This document shows, piece after piece, positions 1 to 6,788 of a stretch of 13,234 nucleotides of DNA. How positions within the stretch are numbered: position 1 is the stretch's first letter; each line of letters opens with the position of its first letter. Origin of the DNA: UBA1740 sp045587025 (lineage in GTDB: Bacteria; Bacillota; Clostridia; Oscillospirales; CAG-272); the NCBI GenBank assembly GCA_045587025.1, contig JAZNBK010000057.1:1-13234 (forward strand), in the 5' to 3' direction. The notes under the pieces were generated by a model. It ran no database searches. It saw only the letters and a program-made list of their open reading frames with translations, and was not told where the DNA came from. A program made the translations under genes and the position numbers.

Positions 1-61
1 GGAATCGAACCCCCAACCTGCTGATTACAAGTCAGCTGCTCTACCGTTGAGCCACACTAGC
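1..61 (-). tRNA. tRNA-Thr (anticodon TGT), 3' end cut by window edge
   Basis: Read on the minus strand from 61, the sequence gives acceptor GCTAGTG, D-stem GCTC/GAGC, anticodon stem GCTGA/TCAGC around loop CTTGTAA (anticodon TGT, Thr), and a T-loop TTCGATT. The gene leaves the window inside the 3' strand of the T-stem, so the acceptor 3' strand and any CCA cannot be seen. It is the fourth gene of the minus-strand tRNA operon. It lies 68 bases beyond tRNA-Phe, whereas the other spacers are only 5 to 7 bases. Confidence 0.93.
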
Positions 62-65
62 AAAA

Positions 66-83
66 CACATTTAAAAAAATGTG
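66..83 (-). repeat. Small hairpin in the tRNA-Phe/tRNA-Thr spacer
   Basis: CACATTT (66-72) and AAATGTG (77-83) form a 7 bp stem with an AAAA loop. It lies just upstream of the tRNA-Thr 5' end on the transcribed strand. It has no following T-tract on the minus strand that would clearly make it a terminator, so it may simply be a processing structure. It partly overlaps the acceptor-like sequence at 82-92. Confidence 0.4.
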
Positions 84-129
84 GTGCCTCTAAGCATCTT
101 GTGCCCATTCTGACACTAAGCTTTTCAGC

Positions 130-205
130 TGGTGCCTCGAACCGGAATCGAACCAGTGACACAAGGATTTTCAGTCCTTTGCTCTACCAACTGAGCTACA
201 GAGGC
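130..205 (-). tRNA. tRNA-Phe (anticodon GAA)
   Basis: The minus strand gives a complete cloverleaf with encoded CCA (130-132). Its parts are acceptor GCCTCTG, D-stem GCTC/GAGC, anticodon stem AAGGA/TCCTT with loop CTGAAAA (anticodon GAA), T-stem ACTGG/CCGGT and T-loop TTCGATT. The acceptor 3' strand is TCGAGGC, which leaves a T6-C67 mismatch and a G7-T66 wobble. A second acceptor-like 3' end, TAGAGGC followed by A and CCA, lies at 82-92 and would pair fully with the 5' strand (see findings). It is the third gene of the operon. Confidence 0.95.
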
Positions 206-210
206 AAAAA

Positions 211-287
211 TGGCGACCTGGATGGGACTCGAACCCACGACCTCTAGCGTGACAGGCTAGCGTTCTAACCAGCTGAACTACCGGGCC
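211..287 (-). tRNA. tRNA-Asp (anticodon GTC)
   Basis: The minus strand gives a 77-base tRNA with encoded CCA (211-213) and discriminator G. Its parts are acceptor GGCCCGG, anticodon stem CTAGC/GCTAG with loop CTGTCAC (anticodon GTC, Asp), T-stem GTGGG/CCCAT and T-loop TTCGAGT. The acceptor 3' strand CCAGGTC gives a G2-T71 wobble and a C5-A68 mismatch. It is the second gene of the operon, 5 bases from tRNA-Phe. Confidence 0.95.
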
Positions 288-294
288 ATTTGTG

Positions 295-370
295 TGGTGG
301 GAACAATAGGGCTCGTACCTATGACCCTCTGCTTGTAAGGCAGATGCTCTCCCAACTGAGCTATGCTCCC
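295..370 (-). tRNA. tRNA-Val (anticodon TAC)
   Basis: The minus strand gives a 76-base tRNA with encoded CCA (295-297). Acceptor GGGAGCA pairs with TGTTCCC, the D-stem is GCTC/GAGC, anticodon stem TCTGC/GCAGA carries loop CTTACAA (anticodon TAC, Val), and the T-stem is ATAGG/CCTAT. The T-loop reads TACGAGC, so the nearly universal T at position 55 (pseudouridine in the mature tRNA) is replaced by A, at plus-strand position 316. It is the first gene of the operon, about 33 bases after the promoter -10 box. Confidence 0.94.
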
Positions 371-402
371 ATTTGTTATGGCTTTTGTTTGCGACGTATG
401 AT

Positions 403-431
403 ATTATAACAGTTATTATTTGATTTGTCAA
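403..431 (-). promoter_or_regulatory. Strong sigma-A promoter of the tRNA operon
   Basis: On the minus strand TTGACA (plus-strand 426-431) and TATAAT (403-408) are both perfect consensus, separated by exactly 17 bases. A TG one base upstream of the -10 box gives an extended -10. Transcription would start near 396 and run into tRNA-Val at 370, as expected for a stable-RNA operon. Confidence 0.93.
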
Positions 432-660
432 TAGGTTTTTGCAAAAAAAATATATTTTTTTAGAATTTTTTTTAGGCCATAAAAAATATGTAAAAAACGG
501 TTACCTAATCAAGCTTTTAGCCATTTATAGTCGCATTTTGCTCTTTTCTTTCGCCAAATATGCTTACACTATTACTTTATATGAGAAAAAATCTTTTTTG
601 CTACTTAAAGTATCGCCTGAAAATAAATACTTTAAATTTTTGTTTGCCTATTTTATTTTA
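432..660. other. AT-rich spacer between divergent promoters
   Basis: This stretch separates the tRNA promoter from the promoter of the ThyX-like gene and is visibly much richer in A and T than the genes around it. A 9 bp inverted repeat, TTAAAGTAT (605-613) and ATACTTTAA (627-635), is followed by ATTTTTG and could be a weak hairpin. One plus-strand frame stays open through the whole stretch into the downstream gene, but it has no ribosome site and an AT-driven composition (see findings). No RNA family or gene is recognised here. Confidence 0.6.
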
Positions 661-689
661 TTGACAATTATATACTGTTGTGATAAAAT
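661..689 (+). promoter_or_regulatory. Sigma-A promoter of the thyX-like/pth/mfd operon
   Basis: TTGACA (661-666) and TAAAAT (684-689) are separated by 17 bases. A TG one base upstream of the -10 box (681-682) gives an extended -10. A start near 696 leaves a leader of about 60 bases before the ATG at 757 and excludes the upstream TTG at 439 from this transcript. Confidence 0.8.
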
Positions 690-743
690 AATAATTGTTA
701 TATTTATATATGGAAAGAAAAGAAAAAAATTCCACTTTCGTAT

Positions 744-751
744 AGAGGAGG
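744..751 (+). promoter_or_regulatory. Ribosome binding site fixing the ATG at 757
   Basis: AGAGGAGG ends five bases before the ATG at 757 and is close to a perfect anti-16S match. No comparable site precedes the in-frame TTG at 439. It therefore sets the start of the ThyX-like protein at 757. Confidence 0.9.
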
Positions 752-756
752 ATAAA

Positions 757-1395
757 ATGATTAAAATTGATAAAATATCGGTAATGAATATCGAAAACGC
801 TATTCGCGGTGCGAGAAATCCTCTGAATAGCTGGAGCCGTTCGGACAGCTATTATGATGATGACGGTAATTATGTGCTTGGGGAAAACGATATTTCCTTA
901 GGGCACCGTCTTGCCGTATCAGGAAGCGACCATAGAAAATTCCTGCGCCAGATTTTCGTTTGCATGGATATAACCGCCCCTCTTTATTGGTGGAAGGAAT
1001 TCGATACCTACAAGGTAGCGACCGTCGCTAACTCTACAAGCACGATGCACAAAATTCATTCAAAGCCGTTTGAGCTTTCCGACTTTAGCTGTGATAAAAT
1101 GAGCGAGGGCGCACTTCTTCAATTAAATAACCTTATCTCATATATGGAAGAAACACGTCTTAAATTTGTCGAAACCAAGGATAAATCGTATTGGTACGAC
1201 TTGATTCAGCTCCTACCCTCGAGCTATAATCAGCTTCGCACGGTTACGATGAATTATGAAACGCTTATAAACATTTATTACGCAAGACGCAACCATAAGC
1301 TTGACGAGTGGCACGTTTTGTGTGACGAAATACTTAAAATGCCTTACGCAAATGAATTTATCTGCATAAAATCCGATTCAAGCGAAGGAAAATGA
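757..1395 (+). CDS. Divergent ThyX-like (flavin-dependent thymidylate synthase superfamily) protein
   Basis: This 212-residue protein has no family member that I can name with certainty, but its layout follows ThyX. An A-P-L-Y segment (74-77) is followed by Y85-K-V and N92-S-T-S at the place where ThyX carries its RHRxxSxNxxSxR signature. Further on, LLP (152-154), N166-Y-E-T-L, R177/R178 and H180 match the ThyX C-terminal order LP, N-x-R-x-L, L-R, H-x-x-W. ThyX makes dTMP from dUMP using FAD and methylenetetrahydrofolate. Here the signature arginines are absent, so that activity is uncertain. The protein is soluble, with no signal peptide or membrane segment. It is first in an operon and ends 23 bases before pth. 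The start at 757 is chosen from the ribosome site and the promoter at 661-689. The assignment to the superfamily is inference from motif order. Confidence 0.65.
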   Translation: MIKIDKISVMNIENAIRGARNPLNSWSRSDSYYDDDGNYVLGENDISLGHRLAVSGSDHRKFLRQIFVCMDITAPLYWWKEFDTYKVATVANSTSTMHKIHSKPFELSDFSCDKMSEGALLQLNNLISYMEETRLKFVETKDKSYWYDLIQLLPSSYNQLRTVTMNYETLINIYYARRNHKLDEWHVLCDEILKMPYANEFICIKSDSSEGK

Positions 1396-1418
1396 TTTTT
1401 AAATAGTAGGACAAAAAA

Positions 1419-2051
1419 ATGGCAAATATTTTTGACTTGTTTGAAAAAATCAAAAAAAGCGAAAACGGAGCAAAGCCCGTCGGCGTTACTCATATGATAG
1501 TCGGCTTGGGAAATCCGGGCGAGCAGTATCTGACAACCCGTCATAATGCGGGCTTTTGCGCAATAGACTATATCGCCTCTAAGCTCAACGTGAAAATTGA
1601 CCGCCTGAAATTCAAGTCGCTCGTTTGCGATACGGCTATTGGCGGAAAGCGAGTGCTTTTACTTAAACCGCAGACCTTTATGAATTTGTCAGGCGAGGCG
1701 GTGCGCGAGGCATCCGAGTTCTACAAGATACCGCCCGAAAATATAATAGTTCTGTGTGACGACGTTAATTTCGATTGCGGTATGATAAGAATCAGACGAA
1801 AGGGCTCAGACGGCGGACAAAAGGGCGTAAAAAACATAATTACACACCTATCAAGCGACAATTTCCCGAGAATTAAAATCGGCGTCGGCGTAAAGCCGAG
1901 CAGAGAATACCCTATGGTAGATTGGGTACTCGGAAACCTCGGTAAAGAGGACAAGGAAAAATTGTTCGACTCACTCGAGAGCGTTTATCAGTCCGCTCTG
2001 CTTATTCTGGATGAAAAAATAGACGACGCTATGTGTAAATATTCCAAGTAA
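1419..2051 (+). CDS. pth: Peptidyl-tRNA hydrolase with altered active-site HN motif
   Basis: Pth cleaves peptidyl-tRNAs that drop off ribosomes and recycles the tRNA in the cytoplasm. The 210-residue protein shows GLGNPG (29-34, N32), catalytic H42 in RHNAGF, KPQTFMNLSG (83-92, M88/N89) and the acidic D114. The normal GGHNG motif reads G-G-Q134-K135-G, so both the His and the Asn matching E. coli H113 and N114 are replaced. The rest of the fold appears intact and the length is near normal apart from about 25 extra N-terminal residues (ANIFDLFEKIKK...). I keep the ATG at 1419, with a modest AGTAGG eight bases upstream, because an internal ATG at 1494 has no ribosome site and similar extensions occur in related Clostridia, from memory. 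A 24-base gap separates it from mfd, an order shared with Bacillus (pth-fin-mfd) apart from the missing fin. Confidence 0.95.
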   Translation: MANIFDLFEKIKKSENGAKPVGVTHMIVGLGNPGEQYLTTRHNAGFCAIDYIASKLNVKIDRLKFKSLVCDTAIGGKRVLLLKPQTFMNLSGEAVREASEFYKIPPENIIVLCDDVNFDCGMIRIRRKGSDGGQKGVKNIITHLSSDNFPRIKIGVGVKPSREYPMVDWVLGNLGKEDKEKLFDSLESVYQSALLILDEKIDDAMCKYSK

Positions 2052-2075
2052 TTTTATTCAGGTAGAGGATAGATT

Positions 2076-5000
2076 TTGAAAACTGTATACAACCTTATAG
2101 GCCTTGACAGAGAATACTCCCACGTGCTTTCGGCCCTGCGGGAGCAGCAAAGGGCGAAAAAGACGCTTCCAATTGTTGTAAACGGTCTTTCGGGAGGAGC
2201 GCTCGACGCATTTTGCTACGACGTTACGCAAAACGTTTCAAGCGAGGGCAGATGCGCCTTAATCGTTCTGCCTACCGAGAGCGAGGTCGGTCGGGTGTGC
2301 GAAATGTTAAACGCCGAGGCGCTTGGCGCAAGGGCTTTTAACTACCGTGAACCCGTGCTATATAACATCTCCGCCTCGCACGACACAGACAGAGAACGGC
2401 TTTCCGTCCTAAATGAACTTTTAAATAACAGATTGTCTGCGGTAGTTACTACTCCGATGGCAATGCTTTCATATACTATGCCTCCTGAGATATTGGGGGC
2501 TTGTTCGCTTTCTTTAAAGGTTGGGCAGAGCATAGAAATTGACGAGCTTTGCGAAAAGCTTGTATCCCTCGGCTTTGCGCCGACAGAAACTCTGGACGGC
2601 AAGGGGCAGTTTTCGAGACGCGGCGGTATCGTTGACTTTTTTGGCGGAGGAAACGAAAATCCTGTAAGAATTGAGTTTTTCGGTGACGAAATAGACAGAA
2701 TGGGATATTTCGACATAATTTCGCAGAGAATGACAGAAAAGCTCGACGTCGTGGAAATGCTCCCCGCAAGAGAGGTTATAGCCGATAGCGATGCAAGAGA
2801 TAGAGTGCGTAAGCAGGTAGAGCTTTTGCGAAAAAAGAGCAAAAACGAGGACGCGAAAAAGCTGCTCCAAAACGAGCTTTCTACAATAGACGCAGGCGCA
2901 GAGCTTAATTTCGCCGACAAATATATTTCCTTGATATATCCCGAGCATAGCACGCTTTTGGATTATTTTGATTTCGCTTATGCAAATTCTCCCGTGTTGA
3001 TTTTCGGAACGAACGAGGTGAACGAGCGACTTAATATCGGTCTCGATATGGCAAGGCAAAATTCGGAAAGAATGATAGAGGAGGGAGTAATCTCCCCTGA
3101 GTATTCCTTGCTTAACGCGCAAAAGGAACGCTTTGAAGCGTTTCTTGAAAAAAACACACCTCTGCATATCAATACCTTTTCGGGAAACGTAGGAAAAGAG
3201 CATTTGGGCGGACTTTTTGGCTTCAGATGTCGCAGAACGGTTTCCTACGACGGAAAAATAGATATGCTGCTCTCCGATATTAAAAATTACGTTTCTTCCA
3301 AATACAAGATTTTTCTCGTTTGCAGAAACAGCGCGGAAGAAGAAAATATGCGCGCTCTGCTCAGCGAAAATGAAATAGCGGCTACCATTGTCGACGAGCT
3401 TCCGATATCAGAAATTTCGACAAGTATTGTTTACATCACAAAGGGATATCTGAAATCCGGCTTTGAGCTTATAATGCCGAGAGCCACAGTTCTTTCGCTT
3501 TATCCCGACGAGGCAAAGGCGGCGTACCGTCAGAAGCGCAATAAGCGCTACGGAAAAAAGCAGGGCGCAGGCGAAAAGCTTATGTCGTATACCGATTTAA
3601 GAGAAGGGGACTACGTGGTCCACGCAGCGCACGGTATAGGTCGCTTTGAGGGGATGCAGACGCTGACGGTAGACGGCGTGAAAAGAGATTATATAACTAT
3701 TGCCTACGCAGGCACGGATAAGCTGTTTTTGCCAGCCGAAAGATTAGAGCTCGTTTCAAAGTATATAGGCGCAAAAGCGGAGGACGGAAGCGTTAAGCTT
3801 TCGAAGATAGGCGGTACTGATTGGCAAAAGGCAAAAAGCAGAGCAAAAAAGGCGACCGAGGATATGGCAAGACAGCTTATAACGCTTTACGCCACCCGTC
3901 AGCGCAAGCAGGGCTTTGCCTTCCCCGAGGATAGCGATTTTGAAAGAGAATTTGACAACTCGTTTGAGTTTGAGGAGACCGAACCTCAGGCAATAGCGAT
4001 TGAAGAAATAAAGTCGGATATGATGAAGCCGATTCCCATGGACCGCCTTCTTTGCGGTGACGTCGGCTTTGGTAAGACGGAGGTCGCGTTGCGCGCCGCC
4101 TTCAAGGCGGTCTCGGCAGGAAAGCAGGTAGCCATTTTAGTACCCACTACGATTTTGGCTTTACAGCACTACCAGACGGCACTCTCGAGAATGAGGGGCT
4201 ATCCCGTAAATATAGATATGATATCGCGCTTCAGAACGCAGACCGAGCAGGCGCGCATTTTTCGCCGTCTCAAGCGAGGCGAGACCGACATTATAATCGG
4301 TACGCACAGCTTGCTTGGAAAGCGCACCGAATTCAAGGATTTGGGGCTTCTCATAGTAGACGAGGAGCAACGCTTCGGTGTAGGTCAAAAGGAAAAAATA
4401 AAGTCGATGGCAGAAAACGTAGACGTCCTGACTCTCACCGCTACCCCTATTCCGAGAACGCTCAATATGGCGATGAGCGGTATTCGCGATATGTCTATTT
4501 TGGACGAAGCGCCAAAGGACAGATTTCCCGTCCAGAGCTACGTTTTAGAGCACGACGAGCTATTGATATCCGAGGCGATTCGCCGTGAGCTGTCAAGGGG
4601 CGGACAGGTACTGTATCTTTATAACAGAGTAGATAGCATTTATACGGTATCGGCAAGAATAATGAGAGAAATTCCCGAAGCCAGAGTTATGGTGGCGCAT
4701 GGAAAAATGGAAAAAGACGATCTGGAAGAAATTTGGCAGTCGCTCGTCAGAGGCGATATAGACGTTCTCGTTTGTACTACCATTATCGAAACGGGGGTAG
4801 ATCTCCCGAATGCAAACACACTCATCGTTGAGGATTCCGATCGTCTTGGACTTGCCCAGCTTCATCAGATAAGAGGGCGTGTCGGCAGAGGCGGCAGACA
4901 AGCGTACGCCTATTTCACCTATCGGAAGGGAAAGGCGCTCTCCGATATTTCAAGAAAGCGTTTAGAGGCGATTCGTGAGTTCGCTGAATTTGGCGCCGGC

Positions 5001-5603
5001 TTTAAAATAGCGCTCCGTGACCTCGAAATTCGAGGCGCGGGCAACCTGCTCGGCGCAGAACAGCACGGGCATATCGACTCTGTCGGATACGATTTGTATA
5101 TTCGTCTGTTAAACGAGGCGATCCTGACCGAGAGAGGCGAGAAAATAGAACTGCCCTTCGAGGCGAGCATAGATATCAAGGACGACGCCAATATACCTGA
5201 ATTTTATATCAACACCTCGGCGCAACGAATGGAAATGTATAAAAAAATTTCATTTATATCAAATGAAAACGACCTGTCAGACGTTCTCGACGAGTTGTGC
5301 GACCGTTTTGGCGAACCGCCGAAAGCCACTTTGCGTCTTTTGAATATAGCGCTTCTGAGGGCGTACGCCTCGAAATGCAGAATATCCAAGGTTATTCGCA
5401 AGGACGGAGAGCTTCGGTTTATACCTGAAAAAATAGACCTTCCGATTTGGTCTGAGGTCTTTTCTCAGATCGAAGGAATGAGGTTTTCGGCTTCTGTCAG
5501 TCCCTGCATTTCTTATAGGTTGAAAAAGGGCGAGGAAGCGACGGAAATAGCGAAAAAAATACTCGTCGAATATCACAAAGCATTATTTATAAGCAAGGAA
5601 TAA
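2076..5603 (+). CDS. mfd: Transcription-repair coupling factor Mfd
   Basis: Mfd is the DNA translocase that removes RNA polymerase stalled at lesions and recruits UvrA. The 1175-residue length is standard. The first 350 or so residues are the UvrB-like module that contacts UvrA. A CarD-like polymerase-interaction domain lies at about 505-575 (GDYVVHAAHGIGRF, then YAGTDKLFLP). The RecG-like motor follows, with Walker A GDVGFGKT (661-668), DEEQ (762-765), TATPIPRT, and the motif VI arginines in QIRGRVGR (931-938). The C-terminal TRCF regulatory domain follows (about 1000-1110). The start is a TTG with GGTAGAGG (2061-2068) seven bases upstream. No upstream ATG fits, and an ATG is not found before the conserved N-terminus. 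It sits between pth and a foldase gene that begins 4 bases after its stop, so the three are co-transcribed. All motor motifs look intact. Confidence 0.98.
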   Translation: MKTVYNLIGLDREYSHVLSALREQQRAKKTLPIVVNGLSGGALDAFCYDVTQNVSSEGRCALIVLPTESEVGRVCEMLNAEALGARAFNYREPVLYNISASHDTDRERLSVLNELLNNRLSAVVTTPMAMLSYTMPPEILGACSLSLKVGQSIEIDELCEKLVSLGFAPTETLDGKGQFSRRGGIVDFFGGGNENPVRIEFFGDEIDRMGYFDIISQRMTEKLDVVEMLPAREVIADSDARDRVRKQVELLRKKSKNEDAKKLLQNELSTIDAGAELNFADKYISLIYPEHSTLLDYFDFAYANSPVLIFGTNEVNERLNIGLDMARQNSERMIEEGVISPEYSLLNAQKERFEAFLEKNTPLHINTFSGNVGKEHLGGLFGFRCRRTVSYDGKIDMLLSDIKNYVSSKYKIFLVCRNSAEEENMRALLSENEIAATIVDELPISEISTSIVYITKGYLKSGFELIMPRATVLSLYPDEAKAAYRQKRNKRYGKKQGAGEKLMSYTDLREGDYVVHAAHGIGRFEGMQTLTVDGVKRDYITIAYAGTDKLFLPAERLELVSKYIGAKAEDGSVKLSKIGGTDWQKAKSRAKKATEDMARQLITLYATRQRKQGFAFPEDSDFEREFDNSFEFEETEPQAIAIEEIKSDMMKPIPMDRLLCGDVGFGKTEVALRAAFKAVSAGKQVAILVPTTILALQHYQTALSRMRGYPVNIDMISRFRTQTEQARIFRRLKRGETDIIIGTHSLLGKRTEFKDLGLLIVDEEQRFGVGQKEKIKSMAENVDVLTLTATPIPRTLNMAMSGIRDMSILDEAPKDRFPVQSYVLEHDELLISEAIRRELSRGGQVLYLYNRVDSIYTVSARIMREIPEARVMVAHGKMEKDDLEEIWQSLVRGDIDVLVCTTIIETGVDLPNANTLIVEDSDRLGLAQLHQIRGRVGRGGRQAYAYFTYRKGKALSDISRKRLEAIREFAEFGAGFKIALRDLEIRGAGNLLGAEQHGHIDSVGYDLYIRLLNEAILTERGEKIELPFEASIDIKDDANIPEFYINTSAQRMEMYKKISFISNENDLSDVLDELCDRFGEPPKATLRLLNIALLRAYASKCRISKVIRKDGELRFIPEKIDLPIWSEVFSQIEGMRFSASVSPCISYRLKKGEEATEIAKKILVEYHKALFISKE

Positions 5604-5607
5604 AAAC

Positions 5608-6732
5608 ATGAAACGTACAAAAAATGAAAAGAAAACAAAAGCGATTAAGCCGACAAAAAAGGCAGTGTTAATCATTCTTGCATCTCTTATTTTGGTTTCG
5701 ATAATCATAGTGGCGCTTGCGATAATTCTTGCTTCGCCAAAAGCAGTTATGAAATATAAGGAAGCTTCAATAGACGAAAAAATGTATTCCTATTGGCTCT
5801 CCTATTTCAAAAAAGAGCTTATGGTAGAGCACGGAATAAGCGGAAGCGACGATACTCCTGATTTTTGGAATACAGAATATAGTGAGGGCGAGAGCTACGC
5901 CGAGCATTTATGTAAGCTCGCCGACGATAGAATAAAAGCGAAGCTCGTCGCAGTTCAAATGTATGACGAATACGGTCAAGAGCTGCCCGATTATGCAAAA
6001 ACGGATATAGAAAACTACCTCTTGGAGCTTGTCGATTACGTGGGAGAGGGAAGTAAAGAGGAGCTAAATAGGATAGCCGCCGATTACGGTACCGATTATA
6101 ATGCAATCAAACGCGTCGCCGAATGTGATTATAAGATAGAGCTTCTCTTCAATCTGCGTTACGGAGCGGACGGCTCCTATATCGGCGAAGCAGAGAAGGA
6201 TGTCTACTATCGGGATAACTATGCAAGAATAAAGGTAATTTTCGTTGATACGAAAAGCGAGGACCTCACAGACGAACAGCTCGCCTCCAAAAATGACACG
6301 CTTGCCCTTCTGGATGATATCGTGAAGGAAGAAAAAGCCGACGAGAAATATTTTTCAGAGCTTATGAGCTCTTATTCCGACGACAAGGCGTCGACACTCT
6401 ACGAGAACGGATTTTACCTTTCCACCTCCACTGATTATCCTATAAGAGAGGTGGTAGATAGCGCCTTTTCTATGGAGGTAGGAGAGCTCAAAAGAGTAGA
6501 GAGCGAATACGGCGTACACTATATATTGCGACTTGAATTGGACGAAAAGGCATACGAAACGGAAGAAAATTCCGACTGGTTCGAGAATTTTGAATATGCC
6601 GCGTCTATCTCCGCTTTTGATAAGATGATAAAGGAAAAGGTGGACGAGGTCGAGACTAACGAAAGGGAAAAGTCGAAGGTATCGTTTGCAAAAATCAAAT
6701 ACAATTATGAAATCAAACCGATAATGAACTAA
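5608..6732 (+). CDS. Membrane-anchored parvulin-like (PrsA/SurA type) foldase
   Basis: The 374-residue protein has a lysine-rich cytoplasmic start (1-18) and a single hydrophobic segment at about 19-43, with no lipobox cysteine. It is therefore probably held by an uncleaved membrane anchor with the rest outside. A helical SurA-N-like region (about 50-200) is followed by a PpiC-type parvulin domain (about 206-315), recognised by the pattern F..L...YS.D, G-F-Y-L, A-F.M.vGEL and G-V-H304-Y-I-L. The first parvulin His (H-I-L) is replaced, since the sequence reads K209-V210-I211-F212, so isomerase activity may be weak or lost while the chaperone role remains. AAGGA (5595-5599), inside the end of mfd, is its ribosome site. 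A parvulin after mfd is a familiar clostridial arrangement. SpoVT, which often follows mfd in sporeformers, is not seen. It ends at a strong terminator. Confidence 0.82.
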   Translation: MKRTKNEKKTKAIKPTKKAVLIILASLILVSIIIVALAIILASPKAVMKYKEASIDEKMYSYWLSYFKKELMVEHGISGSDDTPDFWNTEYSEGESYAEHLCKLADDRIKAKLVAVQMYDEYGQELPDYAKTDIENYLLELVDYVGEGSKEELNRIAADYGTDYNAIKRVAECDYKIELLFNLRYGADGSYIGEAEKDVYYRDNYARIKVIFVDTKSEDLTDEQLASKNDTLALLDDIVKEEKADEKYFSELMSSYSDDKASTLYENGFYLSTSTDYPIREVVDSAFSMEVGELKRVESEYGVHYILRLELDEKAYETEENSDWFENFEYAASISAFDKMIKEKVDEVETNEREKSKVSFAKIKYNYEIKPIMN

Positions 6733-6768
6733 AAAAACGAGTTTTGCCGCAAGGCAAAACTCGTTTTT
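6733..6768. terminator. Bidirectional rho-independent terminator
   Basis: A 16 bp perfect stem, made of five A-T pairs and then ACGAGTTTTGCC-like core pairs (6733-6748 with 6753-6768), is closed by a GCAA (GNRA) tetraloop at 6749-6752. The A-run on one side and the T-run on the other serve both strands. It starts right after the stop codon of the foldase gene and lies 20 bases past the stop of the convergent holA gene, so it ends both operons. Confidence 0.95.
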
Positions 6769-6788
6769 GTAAATATTTATTTACAAGG

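Noticed and set aside
47..431. Short open frames on both strands across the tRNA genes
   Set aside because: They translate tRNA sequence, giving the familiar spurious peptides from tRNA clusters.
439..756. Start of the ThyX-like protein at the upstream TTG, giving 318 residues
   Set aside because: No ribosome site is present there, the translation is AT-driven, and a good promoter (661-689) plus AGAGGAGG (744-751) favour the ATG at 757.
2342..3203. Several minus-strand open frames of 97 to 229 residues opposite mfd
   Set aside because: All are antisense to the clearly coding Mfd N-terminal region. Their composition is that of reverse-translated shadow frames and none shows a ribosome site with domain features.
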